This document shows positions 1-8,323 of a stretch of 22,963 nt of DNA, piece by piece. The notes beneath the pieces are model-generated. The model did not search any database, was not told where the DNA came from, and was given only the letters and a program-made list of their open reading frames with translations. The DNA comes from Betaproteobacteria bacterium (GTDB lineage Bacteria; Pseudomonadota; Gammaproteobacteria; Burkholderiales; Casimicrobiaceae), in NCBI GenBank assembly GCA_005888865.1, contig VBCL01000026.1, positions 14,236 through 37,198 on the forward strand. Direction: 5' to 3'. How positions within the stretch are numbered: position 1 is the stretch's first letter; every line of letters begins with the position of its first letter. The translations under genes and the position numbers were made by a program.

Positions 1-914
1 GGCAGGAGCAGCTCGCCCGCGAGCCGCACGTCACTGATCGTGTATTTCGGACCCTCGGTGATGTTGACCGTGAGGTAGATCTGTTCCTTGTCGGGCGTGA
101 TCGATACCTGCGTCGACTCGACCAGGAATTCGAGATAACCGCGATTCGTATAGTAGCTGCGCAGCGTCTCGAGGTCGGCTTGCAGCTTCTGCTTCGAATA
201 CTGGTCGTTCTTGGTGTACCACGTGAGCCAGCCGGGGGTGGACAGCTGCATTTCCCTGATGAGCGCACTCTCGGAAAACGCCTGTGTGCCGATGAGGTTG
301 ATCTTGGCGATCTTGGCCACTTCGCCTTCCTCGACCGTGAAGTTCACCGCTACGCGGTTACGCTCCTGTGGAGTCACGGTCGTCGTCACCTTCATCGCGT
401 AGTAGCCGCGATTGATGTACTGGCGCTTGAATTCCTGCTCGGCGCGATCGAGCGCCGACCGGTCGAAGATGCGAGACTCGGCCACGCCGATGTCCTTCAA
501 CGCTTTGCGCAGCGTGTCCTTGTCGAATTCCTTGGTGCCGACGATGTCGATCTGGCTGATCGTCGGGCGCTCCTGCACAATCACCACCAGGATGCTGTCT
601 TCGACCTCGAGTCGCACATCGCGGAAAAAGCCTGTCGCATACAGCGCCTTGACCGCGGCCGAAGCCTTCTCGTCGTCGACGCGATCGCCGACCTTGATCG
701 GTAGGTAGTTGAATACGGTTCCGGCGTCGGTGCGTTGCACGCCCTCGACCCGGATGTCGCGCACCGTGAAGGGCTCGAACGCAAGCGCCGCGGGCGCGAA
801 CCGCGCCGATAACAGCACTGCAAACAACGCGAACCATACCTTGACCCCGACGGCGGCGCGCGGCGCTAGGGCCCGCGCGCGGCAACGGGCATCAAAGGAG
901 ACGGGAAAGGTCAT
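1..914 (-). CDS. bamA: BamA, outer-membrane protein assembly factor (N-terminal part, runs off the window)
   Basis: BamA is the central beta-barrel of the BAM complex and inserts barrel proteins into the outer membrane. About 304 N-terminal codons are present: a signal peptide (hydrophobic stretch near residues 27-45 ending in Ala-Leu-Ala), then FEPFTVRDIRVEGVQRTDAG, the usual start of POTRA1, and roughly three POTRA repeats of about 75 residues. Recognisable family segments include YLPIKVGDRVDD, GFFRDVRLEV and TPDKEQIYLTVNITEGPKY. The barrel lies beyond position 1. The chosen ATG at 912-914 overlaps the end of rseP by 23 bases and gives a long basic n-region. There is no other ATG in frame before the signal peptide, but a non-ATG start nearer the hydrophobic core is possible. 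The rseP-bamA order is standard in proteobacteria. Identity is sure; the exact start is moderate. Confidence 0.95.
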   Translation of the reverse strand, partial: MTFPVSFDARCRARALAPRAAVGVKVWFALFAVLLSARFAPAALAFEPFTVRDIRVEGVQRTDAGTVFNYLPIKVGDRVDDEKASAAVKALYATGFFRDVRLEVEDSILVVIVQERPTISQIDIVGTKEFDKDTLRKALKDIGVAESRIFDRSALDRAEQEFKRQYINRGYYAMKVTTTVTPQERNRVAVNFTVEEGEVAKIAKINLIGTQAFSESALIREMQLSTPGWLTWYTKNDQYSKQKLQADLETLRSYYTNRGYLEFLVESTQVSITPDKEQIYLTVNITEGPKYTISDVRLAGELLL

Positions 915-2244
915 TGAAAAGCGCCAAAGCCATCAACATGGCCAGCACGGCCATGCCGATACGCTGGCCGACCTCGAGGACGCGGTCGGAAACAGGACTG
1001 CCCTTGAAAATCTCGACGAGATAATACAACAAGTGCCCTCCATCGAGTAAAGGCACGGGTAGCAGGTTGAGCACGCCGAGACTGATGCTGATCAAAGCGA
1101 GGTAGCCGACGAAGGTAAGCACACCTGCCTGTGCCGACTGTCCCGCGTAATCGGCCATGGTGAGCGGCCCGCTGATGTTCTTGAGCGACGCGCTGCCTAT
1201 CACGATCCGACCGAGCATTTTCACGGTGAATACCGAGAGCTCCCAGGTCCTGACCGCGGCTTGCGTCAACGCCTCGGCCGGCGCGTAGCGGACCGTCACC
1301 GCGAGATCGGCGGCCGCCGCGGGATCGACCGCGAGCCGCATCGCCGCGATGCCGACCTTGCGTCCGTTCTGCTCGGTTGGCTCCGGAGTGAGCGCGACTT
1401 CGAACTCGCCGCCGTCACGCCGGAGCTTGAATCGCAGCCCCTCTCCTGGATGCGCATTAGTCACGGTTGCGACATCGGACGGCGAGCGCATCGGTTCGCC
1501 ATCGATGGAAAGGATGGCATCGCCCGCCTTGAGCCCTGCCACGGCCGCCGGCTTGCCGGGCACGACGTCACGCACGAGCGGCACCCCGAGATCGAGCTTG
1601 AGGCCGAGCGCGCCGAGAAAGTTTCCTTCCCACTCGCCGGCGTTCAGCGCCGCGAGTGAGAGCGTTCGCTCGGTGCGCGCGCCGCCAGGACGTTCGACCG
1701 TGAGCTTGACCGCGTCGCTGCCCGAGGCATGTAGGAGTTGCCAGCGGAGGTCCTGCCACGAGCGGACCGGCGAGCCGTCGACCGCGGTGACGACATCGCC
1801 CGTTACAAGCCCTGCTGCCGCGGCCGCCGACGCTTCAGACGGCGCCGCAAGCACTGCCCGCTGGCCAGGCACGCCCGCGAGATAGGTCCCCGCGAAGAGC
1901 AGCACCGCGAGGAGCAGGTTGGCCAATGGCCCTGCAGCGACGATGGCACTTCGCTTCCATACGCTCTGGCGGTTGAATGCTCGAGGCCGGTCGCCGGGCT
2001 CGATCTCGCCTTCGCGCTCATCGACCATCTTGACGTAACCGCCGAGGGGCACCGCGGAGATCGCCCACTCGGTCGCATCGGGCCCGACGCGTCGCGACCA
2101 CACGACGCGACCGAAGCCGATGGAGAAGCGCAGCACCTTGACCCCGGCGAGTCGGGCCACGAAGTAATGGCCGAGCTCGTGGAATGTGATCAGTAAGCCC
2201 AGCGTAACGGCGAAGGCGAGCAGCTTTTGCAGTACGTCGATCAT
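892..2244 (-). CDS. rseP: RseP, site-2 intramembrane zinc metalloprotease
   Basis: 450 residues, normal for RseP. This inner-membrane protease cleaves the anti-sigma factor RseA after DegS, releasing sigma E during envelope stress, and also clears signal-peptide remnants. The zinc-binding HELGH motif is at residues 22-26 in the first membrane segment. Two PDZ-type regions follow in the periplasmic loop (roughly residues 110-290, with GLVTGDVVTAVDG and GLKAGDAILSIDG). The C-terminal NLLPVPLLDGGHL carries the third metal ligand (LDG motif). Its ATG overlaps the dxr stop by four bases (ATGA at 2241-2244), which suggests translational coupling. bamA follows directly, so a protease that controls envelope stress is encoded beside the main outer-membrane assembly factor. 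Confidence 0.97.
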   Translation of the reverse strand: MIDVLQKLLAFAVTLGLLITFHELGHYFVARLAGVKVLRFSIGFGRVVWSRRVGPDATEWAISAVPLGGYVKMVDEREGEIEPGDRPRAFNRQSVWKRSAIVAAGPLANLLLAVLLFAGTYLAGVPGQRAVLAAPSEASAAAAAGLVTGDVVTAVDGSPVRSWQDLRWQLLHASGSDAVKLTVERPGGARTERTLSLAALNAGEWEGNFLGALGLKLDLGVPLVRDVVPGKPAAVAGLKAGDAILSIDGEPMRSPSDVATVTNAHPGEGLRFKLRRDGGEFEVALTPEPTEQNGRKVGIAAMRLAVDPAAAADLAVTVRYAPAEALTQAAVRTWELSVFTVKMLGRIVIGSASLKNISGPLTMADYAGQSAQAGVLTFVGYLALISISLGVLNLLPVPLLDGGHLLYYLVEIFKGSPVSDRVLEVGQRIGMAVLAMLMALALFNDLSRLL

Positions 2245-3434
2245 ACGGAAAGGACGGTCCGTGCGAGGAGCTCGCGCGCGAGCGAGCGCCCGGCGCGATC
2301 GGCGTCGAGGGCATCATCGAGCGAGTTCATGGCGTGAGCGGGCAGCCGCGACAGGGCCTCGGCGCACACGCCGGCGATATCGAGGAAGCCGATGCTGCGT
2401 TCGAGAAACGCGGCAACCGCGACTTCGTTCGCGGCGCTCAACGTCGCCGGCGCACTACCGCCAGCAACAAGCGCGTCGCGGGCGAGCGCGAGGCAGGGGA
2501 ACCGTGTCGAGTCCGGCGCCGCGAAATTGAGCGCGCCGATCTGTGCGAGATCGAGCGGCGGCACGCCGGCGGCGACGCGCCCCGGCCACGCCAGCGCCTG
2601 CGCGATCGGCGTGCGCATATCCGGGTTCCCGAGTTGCGCCAGCACCGAGCCGTCGAGGTATTCGACCATCGAGTGCACGATACTCTCGGGATGAATGAGG
2701 ACCTCGATCCGCTCGGGTGCAACCCCGAACAGCCACCGCGCCTCGATCATCTCCAGCCCCTTGTTCATCATCGTGGCCGAGTCGACCGAGATCTTGCGGC
2801 CCATGCGCCAGCGCGGATGCGCACAAGCCTCCTCGGGAGTCACGCGTGACATCTCGGCCGCGGGCGTCGTGCGGAACGGCCCACCGGACGCGGTGAGCAG
2901 GATCCTGCGCACGCCGGCGCGCCCCACCGTATCGTGCGGCAGGCATTGAAAGATCGCGTTGTGCTCGCTGTCGATCGGCAGCAACGTTGCGCCGCCCTCC
3001 CGCACCGCAGCCATGAACAGCCCGCCGGCGAGCACCAGCGTTTCCTTGTTCGCGAGCAGGATGCGCTTACCGGCGCGTGCCGCGGCAAGCGTGGGCGCGA
3101 GACCCGCCCCACCGACGATGCCCGCAACGACGGTATCCGCCTCGGGCAGCGTGGCAATCGCGTGCAGACCCTCGGGCCCGGCGAGCACCCGTGTCGCAAG
3201 CCCCTCGCGGCGGACCGCTTCGTCCAGCTCGTGTGCGGCATCCGCGTCGAGCAATGCCGCGTAAGGTGGACGGAATCGCGCGATCTGCTCCAGTAACGGC
3301 GCCCATTGCCGGTTCGCCGCGACGGCTGTCACGGCGAAGCGATCCGGATGACGGGCGATGACATCGAGCGTCGACGCGCCGACCGAGCCGGTCGCGCCCA
3401 GAATCGCGATGTTGCGGGCGGGTTCGCAGGTCAT
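2241..3434 (-). CDS. dxr: 1-deoxy-D-xylulose 5-phosphate reductoisomerase
   Basis: 397 residues, typical length. Dxr converts DXP to 2-C-methyl-D-erythritol 4-phosphate with NADPH, the committed step of the MEP isoprenoid pathway, in the cytosol. Visible motifs are the NADPH-binding loop GATGSVGAS near residues 12-20, ILLANKETLVLAG, PIDSEHNAIFQCL and the active-site and metal segment KISVDSATMMNKGLEMIE. The ATG at 3432-3434 lies just before the Rossmann motif, two bases after the cdsA stop. The frame stays open further upstream, but that stretch is antisense-like sequence inside cdsA. The product route feeds undecaprenyl-PP synthesis by uppS two genes away. Confidence 0.97.
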   Translation of the reverse strand: MTCEPARNIAILGATGSVGASTLDVIARHPDRFAVTAVAANRQWAPLLEQIARFRPPYAALLDADAAHELDEAVRREGLATRVLAGPEGLHAIATLPEADTVVAGIVGGAGLAPTLAAARAGKRILLANKETLVLAGGLFMAAVREGGATLLPIDSEHNAIFQCLPHDTVGRAGVRRILLTASGGPFRTTPAAEMSRVTPEEACAHPRWRMGRKISVDSATMMNKGLEMIEARWLFGVAPERIEVLIHPESIVHSMVEYLDGSVLAQLGNPDMRTPIAQALAWPGRVAAGVPPLDLAQIGALNFAAPDSTRFPCLALARDALVAGGSAPATLSAANEVAVAAFLERSIGFLDIAGVCAEALSRLPAHAMNSLDDALDADRAGRSLARELLARTVLSV

Positions 3435-3436
3435 GG

Positions 3437-4282
3437 TCAATGCAGCGCGTATTGCGCCAACAGAGCGGCCGGCGGCATCATCGCGAGCAGCGCGTCGATA
3501 CGGTCGATCACGCCGCCGTGCCCGGGTAGGATCTTGCCACTGTCCTTGACACCGCGCTGTCGCTTGAGCAGCGACTTGAACAAATCGCCGACGATCGACA
3601 GCCCCGTAAGCGCCAGCACCAGACCCACCCAGCCGGCAAGTGTGGGCAGACCGAGCGGACCCGCGCGGATGGCCTCCGGTGCGAGCCACAGCAGCAGGAG
3701 CGTGTATACCGCGGTTGCGAGCAGCGCGCCATACACGCCCTCCCAGGTCTTGCCCGGACTGATCGTCGGCGCGAGCTTGCGTCTGCCGAAGGCGCGACCC
3801 GAGAAGTATGCCGCCGTATCGGCGACCCAGACGATCGCCATCGCCGCGAGCAGCAGCGCGGGTGAACGCGCCTGAAGCTCGACCAGCGCGATCCACGACG
3901 CGAGCAGCACCAGCCAGCCCGTCAACGCCAGCGCGAGCTTCGACTCGACGCGCCATCCTGCCGCAAGCCACGCCGGCGCTACCACGAGCCAGAATGCCGT
4001 GGCCACGCCGCAGACGAGAAGGGTCACCGGCGAGGGCCATCCTCCGTCGGAGGTCAGGCGGCTGCCCAGCGCGAAAAGGACAACGACGCCGATCCCGACG
4101 GTGCTGGCGACGAACAGGATCCGCTGCCATTTCGCGTAGCTGGCGAGATTCGCCCACTCGTGGGCGGCGATGCCGACGATCGCGAGTGTTACTGCGCCCC
4201 AGCCCAGGGGCGGCAGCCAGAACAGCGCCGCGAGCGTGAGCGGGATAAGCACGGCCGCGGTCAGGATGCGGGCTCTGAGCAT
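3437..4282 (-). CDS. cdsA: Phosphatidate cytidylyltransferase (CDP-diacylglycerol synthase)
   Basis: 281 residues. This inner-membrane enzyme makes CDP-diacylglycerol from phosphatidate and CTP, the precursor of all phospholipids in proteobacteria. The protein is largely hydrophobic with about seven to eight membrane segments, starting MLRARILTAAVLIPLTLAAL. The C-terminal CDP-alcohol signature is clear: WVADTAAYFSGRAFGRRKLA followed by SPGKTWEGVYGAL and a final KDSGKILPGHGGVIDRIDAL. The ATG at 4280-4282 gives the usual N-terminus; an upstream extension to 4462 would run into uppS. It sits four bases after the uppS stop and two bases before dxr, as in other proteobacterial versions of this operon. 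Confidence 0.96.
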   Translation of the reverse strand: MLRARILTAAVLIPLTLAALFWLPPLGWGAVTLAIVGIAAHEWANLASYAKWQRILFVASTVGIGVVVLFALGSRLTSDGGWPSPVTLLVCGVATAFWLVVAPAWLAAGWRVESKLALALTGWLVLLASWIALVELQARSPALLLAAMAIVWVADTAAYFSGRAFGRRKLAPTISPGKTWEGVYGALLATAVYTLLLLWLAPEAIRAGPLGLPTLAGWVGLVLALTGLSIVGDLFKSLLKRQRGVKDSGKILPGHGGVIDRIDALLAMMPPAALLAQYALH

Positions 4283-4286
4283 GGGC

Positions 4287-5114
4287 TTATCGGCTTGCCG
4301 CGAGTTGCTCGCTGGTGCGGCCGTAGCGCCGCTCGCGACGCTGGTACGACGCGATGGCCTCGTCCAAGGCCGCTGCGTCGAAGTCCGGCCAGAGCAGATC
4401 GGTGAAATAGAGCTCCGCGTAAGCGACTTGCCAAAGCAGAAAGTTGGAGACGCGCTGCTCACCGCCGGTGCGGATGAAAAGGTCGGGCTCGGGCGCGTAG
4501 GCCATCGAGAGGAACGGCTCGAGTGCCTCGGGTTCGAAGCCGTGCGCGGCTTCCGGGCGCGCGGCGATCAGCCGCTGCGCCGCCTGGGCGATGTCCCAGC
4601 GACCGCCATAGTTCGCGGCGACGGTGAGCGTGAGACGCCGGTTATCCGCGGTCAGCGCTTCACCCGCGGCGATCAGCTCGCGGATGTTCGGTTCGAAACG
4701 TGCTGTATCGCCGATGACCTTGAAGCGGATGCCATTTTCGTGGAGCTTGGCAACCTCCTGTTCGAGCGCCCGCAGAAAAAGCTGCATCAGGATCGAGACC
4801 TCGTCGGCGGGACGGCGCCAGTTCTCACTGGAGAACGCGAAGAGCGTGAGAAACTCCACGCCGCGCTCGATGCACGCGCGCACCGAGGCGCGCACGGCCT
4901 CGACACCCTTGCGATGCCCGGCGACGCGCGGCAACACCCGCTGCTTGGCCCAGCGCCCATTGCCATCCATGATGATCGCGACATGCCGCGGCACGGTGCG
5001 CGACGCAGGGATCTCACGCGTCGAGCTTTCGAACGCCGGGGTCGGCTCGACCGAAAGGCGGGACTCGGGAGGCGACGCTCCCGCGGGACGGCGGCTTCCG
5101 GCCGGCAGCGCCAT
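4287..5114 (-). CDS. uppS: Isoprenyl transferase (undecaprenyl diphosphate synthase)
   Basis: About 275 residues from the ATG at 5112-5114. UppS condenses isopentenyl-PP onto farnesyl-PP with cis double bonds to give undecaprenyl-PP, the lipid carrier for peptidoglycan and O-antigen. The signature VAIIMDGNGRWAKQR contains the catalytic Asp. GHRKGVEAVR, FAFSSENWRRP and the C-terminal DLFIRTGGEQRVSNFLLWQ and YTDLLWPDF-like segments are all present. Relative to the usual 240-255 residues there is a Pro/Ser-rich extension of about 25 residues before the core. No strong ribosome binding site precedes this ATG, so a later non-ATG start is possible. The gene lies 7 bases after the frr stop. Confidence 0.95.
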   Translation of the reverse strand: MALPAGSRRPAGASPPESRLSVEPTPAFESSTREIPASRTVPRHVAIIMDGNGRWAKQRVLPRVAGHRKGVEAVRASVRACIERGVEFLTLFAFSSENWRRPADEVSILMQLFLRALEQEVAKLHENGIRFKVIGDTARFEPNIRELIAAGEALTADNRRLTLTVAANYGGRWDIAQAAQRLIAARPEAAHGFEPEALEPFLSMAYAPEPDLFIRTGGEQRVSNFLLWQVAYAELYFTDLLWPDFDAAALDEAIASYQRRERRYGRTSEQLAASR

Positions 5115-5121
5115 CGTAGCG

Positions 5122-5679
5122 TCAAACCGCCAGCAGATCGGCTTCCTTGGCCTGCAGGACCTTGTCGATCTCGGCAATGTAGCGATCGGTGAGCTTCTGC
5201 ACGTCGGCCTGCGCGTGGCGCTCGTCGTCCTCCGACACCTCGTGGTCCTTGAGCAGTTTCTTCAGGTGCTCGTTGGTGTCGCGACGGATGTTGCGCACGG
5301 CGACGCGTGCGCTTTCGGCTTCATGGCGAACGACCTTGATCAGGTCTTTCCTGCGCTCCTCGGTGAGGGCGGGCATCGGCACCCGGATCATTTCGCCGGA
5401 AACCGCCGGATTCAGACCGAGATCCGAGTCGCGGATCGCCTTCTCGACCACCTGCACCATCTTCTTCTCCCAAGGCTGCACCGCGATCGTCCGCGCGTCG
5501 GCAAGCGTGACGTTGGCGACCTGGTTGATTGGCATCATCGAGCCATAATAGTCGACCTGGATGTGGTCGAGCAGCCCGGTATGCGCCCGGCCGGTGCGGA
5601 CCTTCTGGTAGTCGTGCTTGAGTGTCTCGACCGACTTGTGCATTTTCTGTTCGGCAGATTTCTTGAGCTCGGGGATCAT
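5122..5679 (-). CDS. frr: Ribosome recycling factor
   Basis: 185 residues, exactly the family length. RRF works with EF-G to split post-termination ribosomes. It begins MIPELKKSAEQKMHKSVE and contains VRTGRAHTGLLDHIQVDYYG, NVTLADARTIAVQPWEKKM and LTEERRKDLIKVV, all hallmark segments of the two-domain tRNA-mimic fold. A strong AGGAGG Shine-Dalgarno sequence lies just upstream (around 5684-5689 on the minus strand), overlapping the pyrH stop region. It directly follows pyrH, the usual order in bacteria. Confidence 0.98.
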   Translation of the reverse strand: MIPELKKSAEQKMHKSVETLKHDYQKVRTGRAHTGLLDHIQVDYYGSMMPINQVANVTLADARTIAVQPWEKKMVQVVEKAIRDSDLGLNPAVSGEMIRVPMPALTEERRKDLIKVVRHEAESARVAVRNIRRDTNEHLKKLLKDHEVSEDDERHAQADVQKLTDRYIAEIDKVLQAKEADLLAV

Positions 5680-5688
5680 CGGCTCCTC

Positions 5689-6453
5689 CTAACAATGCAC
5701 CAACGTACCCTCGTCCGCGCCCAGCACTACGCGCTTGAGCGCGCCCGGCACGAAGATGCTGAAGACTTTGAGCAGCATGTTCTGATCGCGGCACAGGGCG
5801 AGCGCGGTCGCGTCCATGACCTTGAGATTCTTGACGATGGCTTCGTCGAAAGTGAGGCTCGGGTAGCGCTTCGCGCCCGGGTCCTTCCTGGGATCGGACG
5901 TGTAGACGCCATCGACCTTGGTCGCCTTGAGCACGATGTCCACGCCCATCTCCCGGCCGCGCAGCGCGGCCGCCGTATCGGTCGTGAAGAACGGGTTCCC
6001 GGTGCCGGCGGCGAAGATCACGATCTTGTTCTCTTCAAGATAACGCAGCGCCTTGCCACGGATGTAGGGCTCCGCCACCTGCTCGATCGACAACGCCGAC
6101 TGCACCCGCGACACGAGCCCGGCGCGGCGCATCGCATCCTGCAGCGCGAGCGCATTCATCAGCGTGGCGAGCATACCCATGTAGTCGGCGGTGGCGCGAT
6201 CCATGCCCGCCGCGCCGGGCGCAACGCCGCGGAAGATGTTTCCTCCGCCGATCACAACCGCGACCTGCACACCCAATCGCACGACTTCGCCGATTTCCGC
6301 GACGATGCGGTCGATCACCGCGCGGTTGATCCCGTAGGGATCTTCACCCATCAGAGCCTCGCCGGAGAGCTTGAGCAGGATGCGCTTGTAGGCCGGTTCG
6401 GTCCGCGGTACGGCAGCGGTCGCGGGCGCCGCGGCGAGGATCGGTGCATTCAT
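5689..6453 (-). CDS. pyrH: UMP kinase
   Basis: 254 residues from the ATG at 6451-6453. This cytosolic amino-acid-kinase-fold enzyme phosphorylates UMP to UDP for pyrimidine nucleotide supply. The phosphate-binding YKRILLKLSGEALMG, the VVIGGGNIFRG loop, AGTGNPFFTTDTAAALR and LKATKVDGVYTSDP are typical. An Ala/Pro-rich extension of about 20 residues precedes the core; most homologues begin close to the YKRILLKLSG segment. A GGGAG sequence lies about 9 bases before the chosen ATG. The open frame continues upstream to 6579, but that part overlaps tsf and the intergenic hairpin and looks non-coding. Confidence 0.97.
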   Translation of the reverse strand: MNAPILAAAPATAAVPRTEPAYKRILLKLSGEALMGEDPYGINRAVIDRIVAEIGEVVRLGVQVAVVIGGGNIFRGVAPGAAGMDRATADYMGMLATLMNALALQDAMRRAGLVSRVQSALSIEQVAEPYIRGKALRYLEENKIVIFAAGTGNPFFTTDTAAALRGREMGVDIVLKATKVDGVYTSDPRKDPGAKRYPSLTFDEAIVKNLKVMDATALALCRDQNMLLKVFSIFVPGALKRVVLGADEGTLVHC

Positions 6454-6487
6454 GGTTGCGCTCCCGGGTCGATCGATCACAATTCGG

Positions 6488-6523
6488 GCCGCTCCAAAAC
6501 TGCTGCGACGCTTTGGAGGCGGC
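6488..6523 (-). other. Hairpin between tsf and pyrH
   Basis: The 82-base gap between the tsf stop and the pyrH start holds an inverted repeat: 6488-6498 pairs with 6512-6523 (11 base pairs with one bulged base, 13-base loop). On the transcribed minus strand there is no T run after the stem, so it does not look like an intrinsic terminator. It could be an RNA processing or stability element that adjusts pyrH against tsf; this is inference. Confidence 0.4.
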
Positions 6524-6535
6524 TCGTCATCCGGT

Positions 6536-7432
6536 TCAGGCGGTCCTGGCCATCGCCGCCACTTCGGCCGCGAAATCATCCTTTTTTTTATCGATCCCCT
6601 CCCCGACCACGTACAGCTCGAAGCTCTTGACCGAGGCGCCGCGCTCCTTCAGGTATTTCTCGACCGACTCGTCCGGGTTTTTGACGAACGGCTGGCCGAG
6701 CAGCGTCACTTCGGAGAGAAACTTGTTGATGCGGCCCTCGACCATCTTCGCGACGATCTCCGCCGGCTTGCCCGATTGGGCCGCCTGCGCGGTGTAGATC
6801 GCCCGTTCGCGCTCGATAAGCTCGTGCGGCACGTGGTCGCGCGACACCGCGATCGGACGCGCCGCGCCCGGTGCTGCGCCTGCCGCGACGTGCATCGCCA
6901 CGTCCTTGCCTGTCTCGTCGTCGCCGCCTTCGTAGGCAACGGTCACGCCGATCCGCCCGCCGTGAACATATTGGGCCAGCCGCCCGGGACTGGCGACGCG
7001 AACGAAGCGGCGAACCGACACGTTCTCGCCGAGTTTCTGCACGAGCGCCCGCCGGGCGGCCTCGACGTCCCCGCTGGCATAGGCGAGCGTAGAGAGCGCG
7101 GCCACGTCGGCCGGGTTCTTTTCCGCAACGAGTTGCGCCAACGCGCGTGCGAACGCGACGAAATCGACGTTGCGTGCGACGAAATCGGTCTCGCAGTTGA
7201 GCTCGAGCATCGCGCCGGTCTTGCCGTCGGCGGCAATGAACGCGCCGATGACGCCTTCGGCTGCGACACGATCGGCGGCTTTCAGCGCCTTGGCGCCGCT
7301 GCGGATCCGCAGCAGCTCCTCCGCCTTGCCCAGGTCGCCGGCCGCCTCGGTCAGCGCCTTTTTGCATTCCATCATCGGGAGCCCTGTCCGGCCCCGCAGA
7401 TCCATGACCATGCTTGCCGTTATTTCCGCCAT
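6536..7432 (-). CDS. tsf: Elongation factor Ts
   Basis: 298 residues, normal for a proteobacterial EF-Ts, the guanine-nucleotide exchange factor that recycles EF-Tu. The N-terminal UBA-like domain starts MAEITASMVMDLRGRTGLPM and includes MMECKKALTEAAGDLGKAEE. The core domain shows the conserved AMLELNCETDFVARNVDF around residues 70-90, which contacts EF-Tu. The C-terminal part has a recognisable LLGQPFVKNPDESVEKYL. The ATG at 7430-7432 is preceded by GGAGAC at a good distance; an upstream extension to 7474 is not conserved. It follows rpsB after a 147-base gap that contains a terminator-like hairpin. Confidence 0.98.
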   Translation of the reverse strand: MAEITASMVMDLRGRTGLPMMECKKALTEAAGDLGKAEELLRIRSGAKALKAADRVAAEGVIGAFIAADGKTGAMLELNCETDFVARNVDFVAFARALAQLVAEKNPADVAALSTLAYASGDVEAARRALVQKLGENVSVRRFVRVASPGRLAQYVHGGRIGVTVAYEGGDDETGKDVAMHVAAGAAPGAARPIAVSRDHVPHELIERERAIYTAQAAQSGKPAEIVAKMVEGRINKFLSEVTLLGQPFVKNPDESVEKYLKERGASVKSFELYVVGEGIDKKKDDFAAEVAAMARTA

Positions 7433-7543
7433 GCTGCTTGTCTCCGTTGCTCGAGCCGTCCGCGCCGGCTGCACTTCGGCGCCGAGCGCGACGTTCCGCT
7501 ATCCATCTCCTCCGGTCCAACCAACGTCGGGCTGCCGGCGGGC

Positions 7544-7567
7544 AAAAAAAAGGGGCCGTGGCCCCTT
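7544..7567 (-). terminator. Intrinsic terminator or attenuator between rpsB and tsf
   Basis: Read on the minus strand, a perfect 7-bp stem AAGGGGC/GCCCCTT with loop CACG is followed by a run of eight T. It begins 13 bases after the rpsB stop codon. This is a textbook intrinsic terminator. Because tsf lacks an obvious strong promoter in the remaining gap, partial read-through that sets a higher S2 than EF-Ts level from one transcript is a reasonable inference. Confidence 0.85.
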
Positions 7568-7579
7568 ATATCTCCGGGC

Positions 7580-8323
7580 TCACGCCGTGGCTTCGTCCGC
7601 CGAGACCTCGACGAATTCGTCGGGCTGCACGATTTCCTGGATCACCTGGCTCCGACCCTCCAGGATCGCATCGGCGACCCCGCGTGCATAGAGGCGGATC
7701 GCACGGCTGGAATCGTCGTTGCCTGGGATCACGTAGGCGATGCCGTCCGGCGAGTGATTGGTGTCGACGACACCGATCATCGGAATGCTGAGCTTGCTGG
7801 CTTCGGTCACCGCGATCTTCTGGTAACCCACGTCGATGATGAACAGCGCGTCGGGCAGCGCGTTCATCTCCTTGATCCCGCCAAGGCTGCGATTGAGCTT
7901 CTCCATCTCGCGCTGCAGAGTGAGCGCTTCGCGCTTGCTCATCTTCTCGAACGTGCCGTCCTGCCCCATCGCTTCGAGGTCCTTCAAGCGCTTGATCGAT
8001 GCCTTGACGGTCTTGAAGTTGGTAAGCATGCCGCCGAGCCAGCGATGATCGACATAAGGCATGCCGGCGCGCTGGGCCTCTTCGGCGACGATCTCCCTCG
8101 CCTGGCGCTTGGTGCCGACGAACAGGATCGTGCCGCGATTGGCGGCCAGTTTCTGGACGTACTTGATCGCCTCCTGGTACATCGCCATCGTCTTTTCGAG
8201 GTTGACGATGTGAATCTTGTTGCGCTGGCCGAAGATGTAGTCCGCCATCTTCGGGTTCCAGTATCGCGTCTGGTGGCCGAAGTGAACCCCGGCTTCCAGC
8301 ATTTGACGCATCGTGACCGACAT
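7580..8323 (-). CDS. rpsB: 30S ribosomal protein S2
   Basis: 247 residues, normal for S2, a late-assembling small-subunit protein that binds 16S rRNA and helps S1 docking. Family segments are MRQMLEAGVHFGHQTRYWNP, IFGQRNKIHIVNLEKT, ILFVGTKRQAREIV, VDHRWLGGMLTNFKT and DALFIIDVGYQKIAV. The ATG at 8321-8323 is preceded by an in-frame GTG and by AAGGAG about 7 bases further upstream, so either codon could be used; ATG gives the family N-terminus. It is the first gene of the minus-strand operon, with a probable promoter near 8523 and an untranslated leader of roughly 190 bases. Confidence 0.98.
   Translation of the reverse strand: MSVTMRQMLEAGVHFGHQTRYWNPKMADYIFGQRNKIHIVNLEKTMAMYQEAIKYVQKLAANRGTILFVGTKRQAREIVAEEAQRAGMPYVDHRWLGGMLTNFKTVKASIKRLKDLEAMGQDGTFEKMSKREALTLQREMEKLNRSLGGIKEMNALPDALFIIDVGYQKIAVTEASKLSIPMIGVVDTNHSPDGIAYVIPGNDDSSRAIRLYARGVADAILEGRSQVIQEIVQPDEFVEVSADEATA

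Noticed and set aside
4624..6630. A 668-codon open frame on the plus strand, and similar long plus-strand frames at 6452-8347, 12609-14564 and 15524-17041
   Set aside because: They lie antisense to well-recognised genes (uppS, frr, pyrH, tsf, rpsB, guaA, guaB), have Arg/His/Asp-rich low-complexity translations and show no family motifs. High GC content commonly opens such shadow frames.
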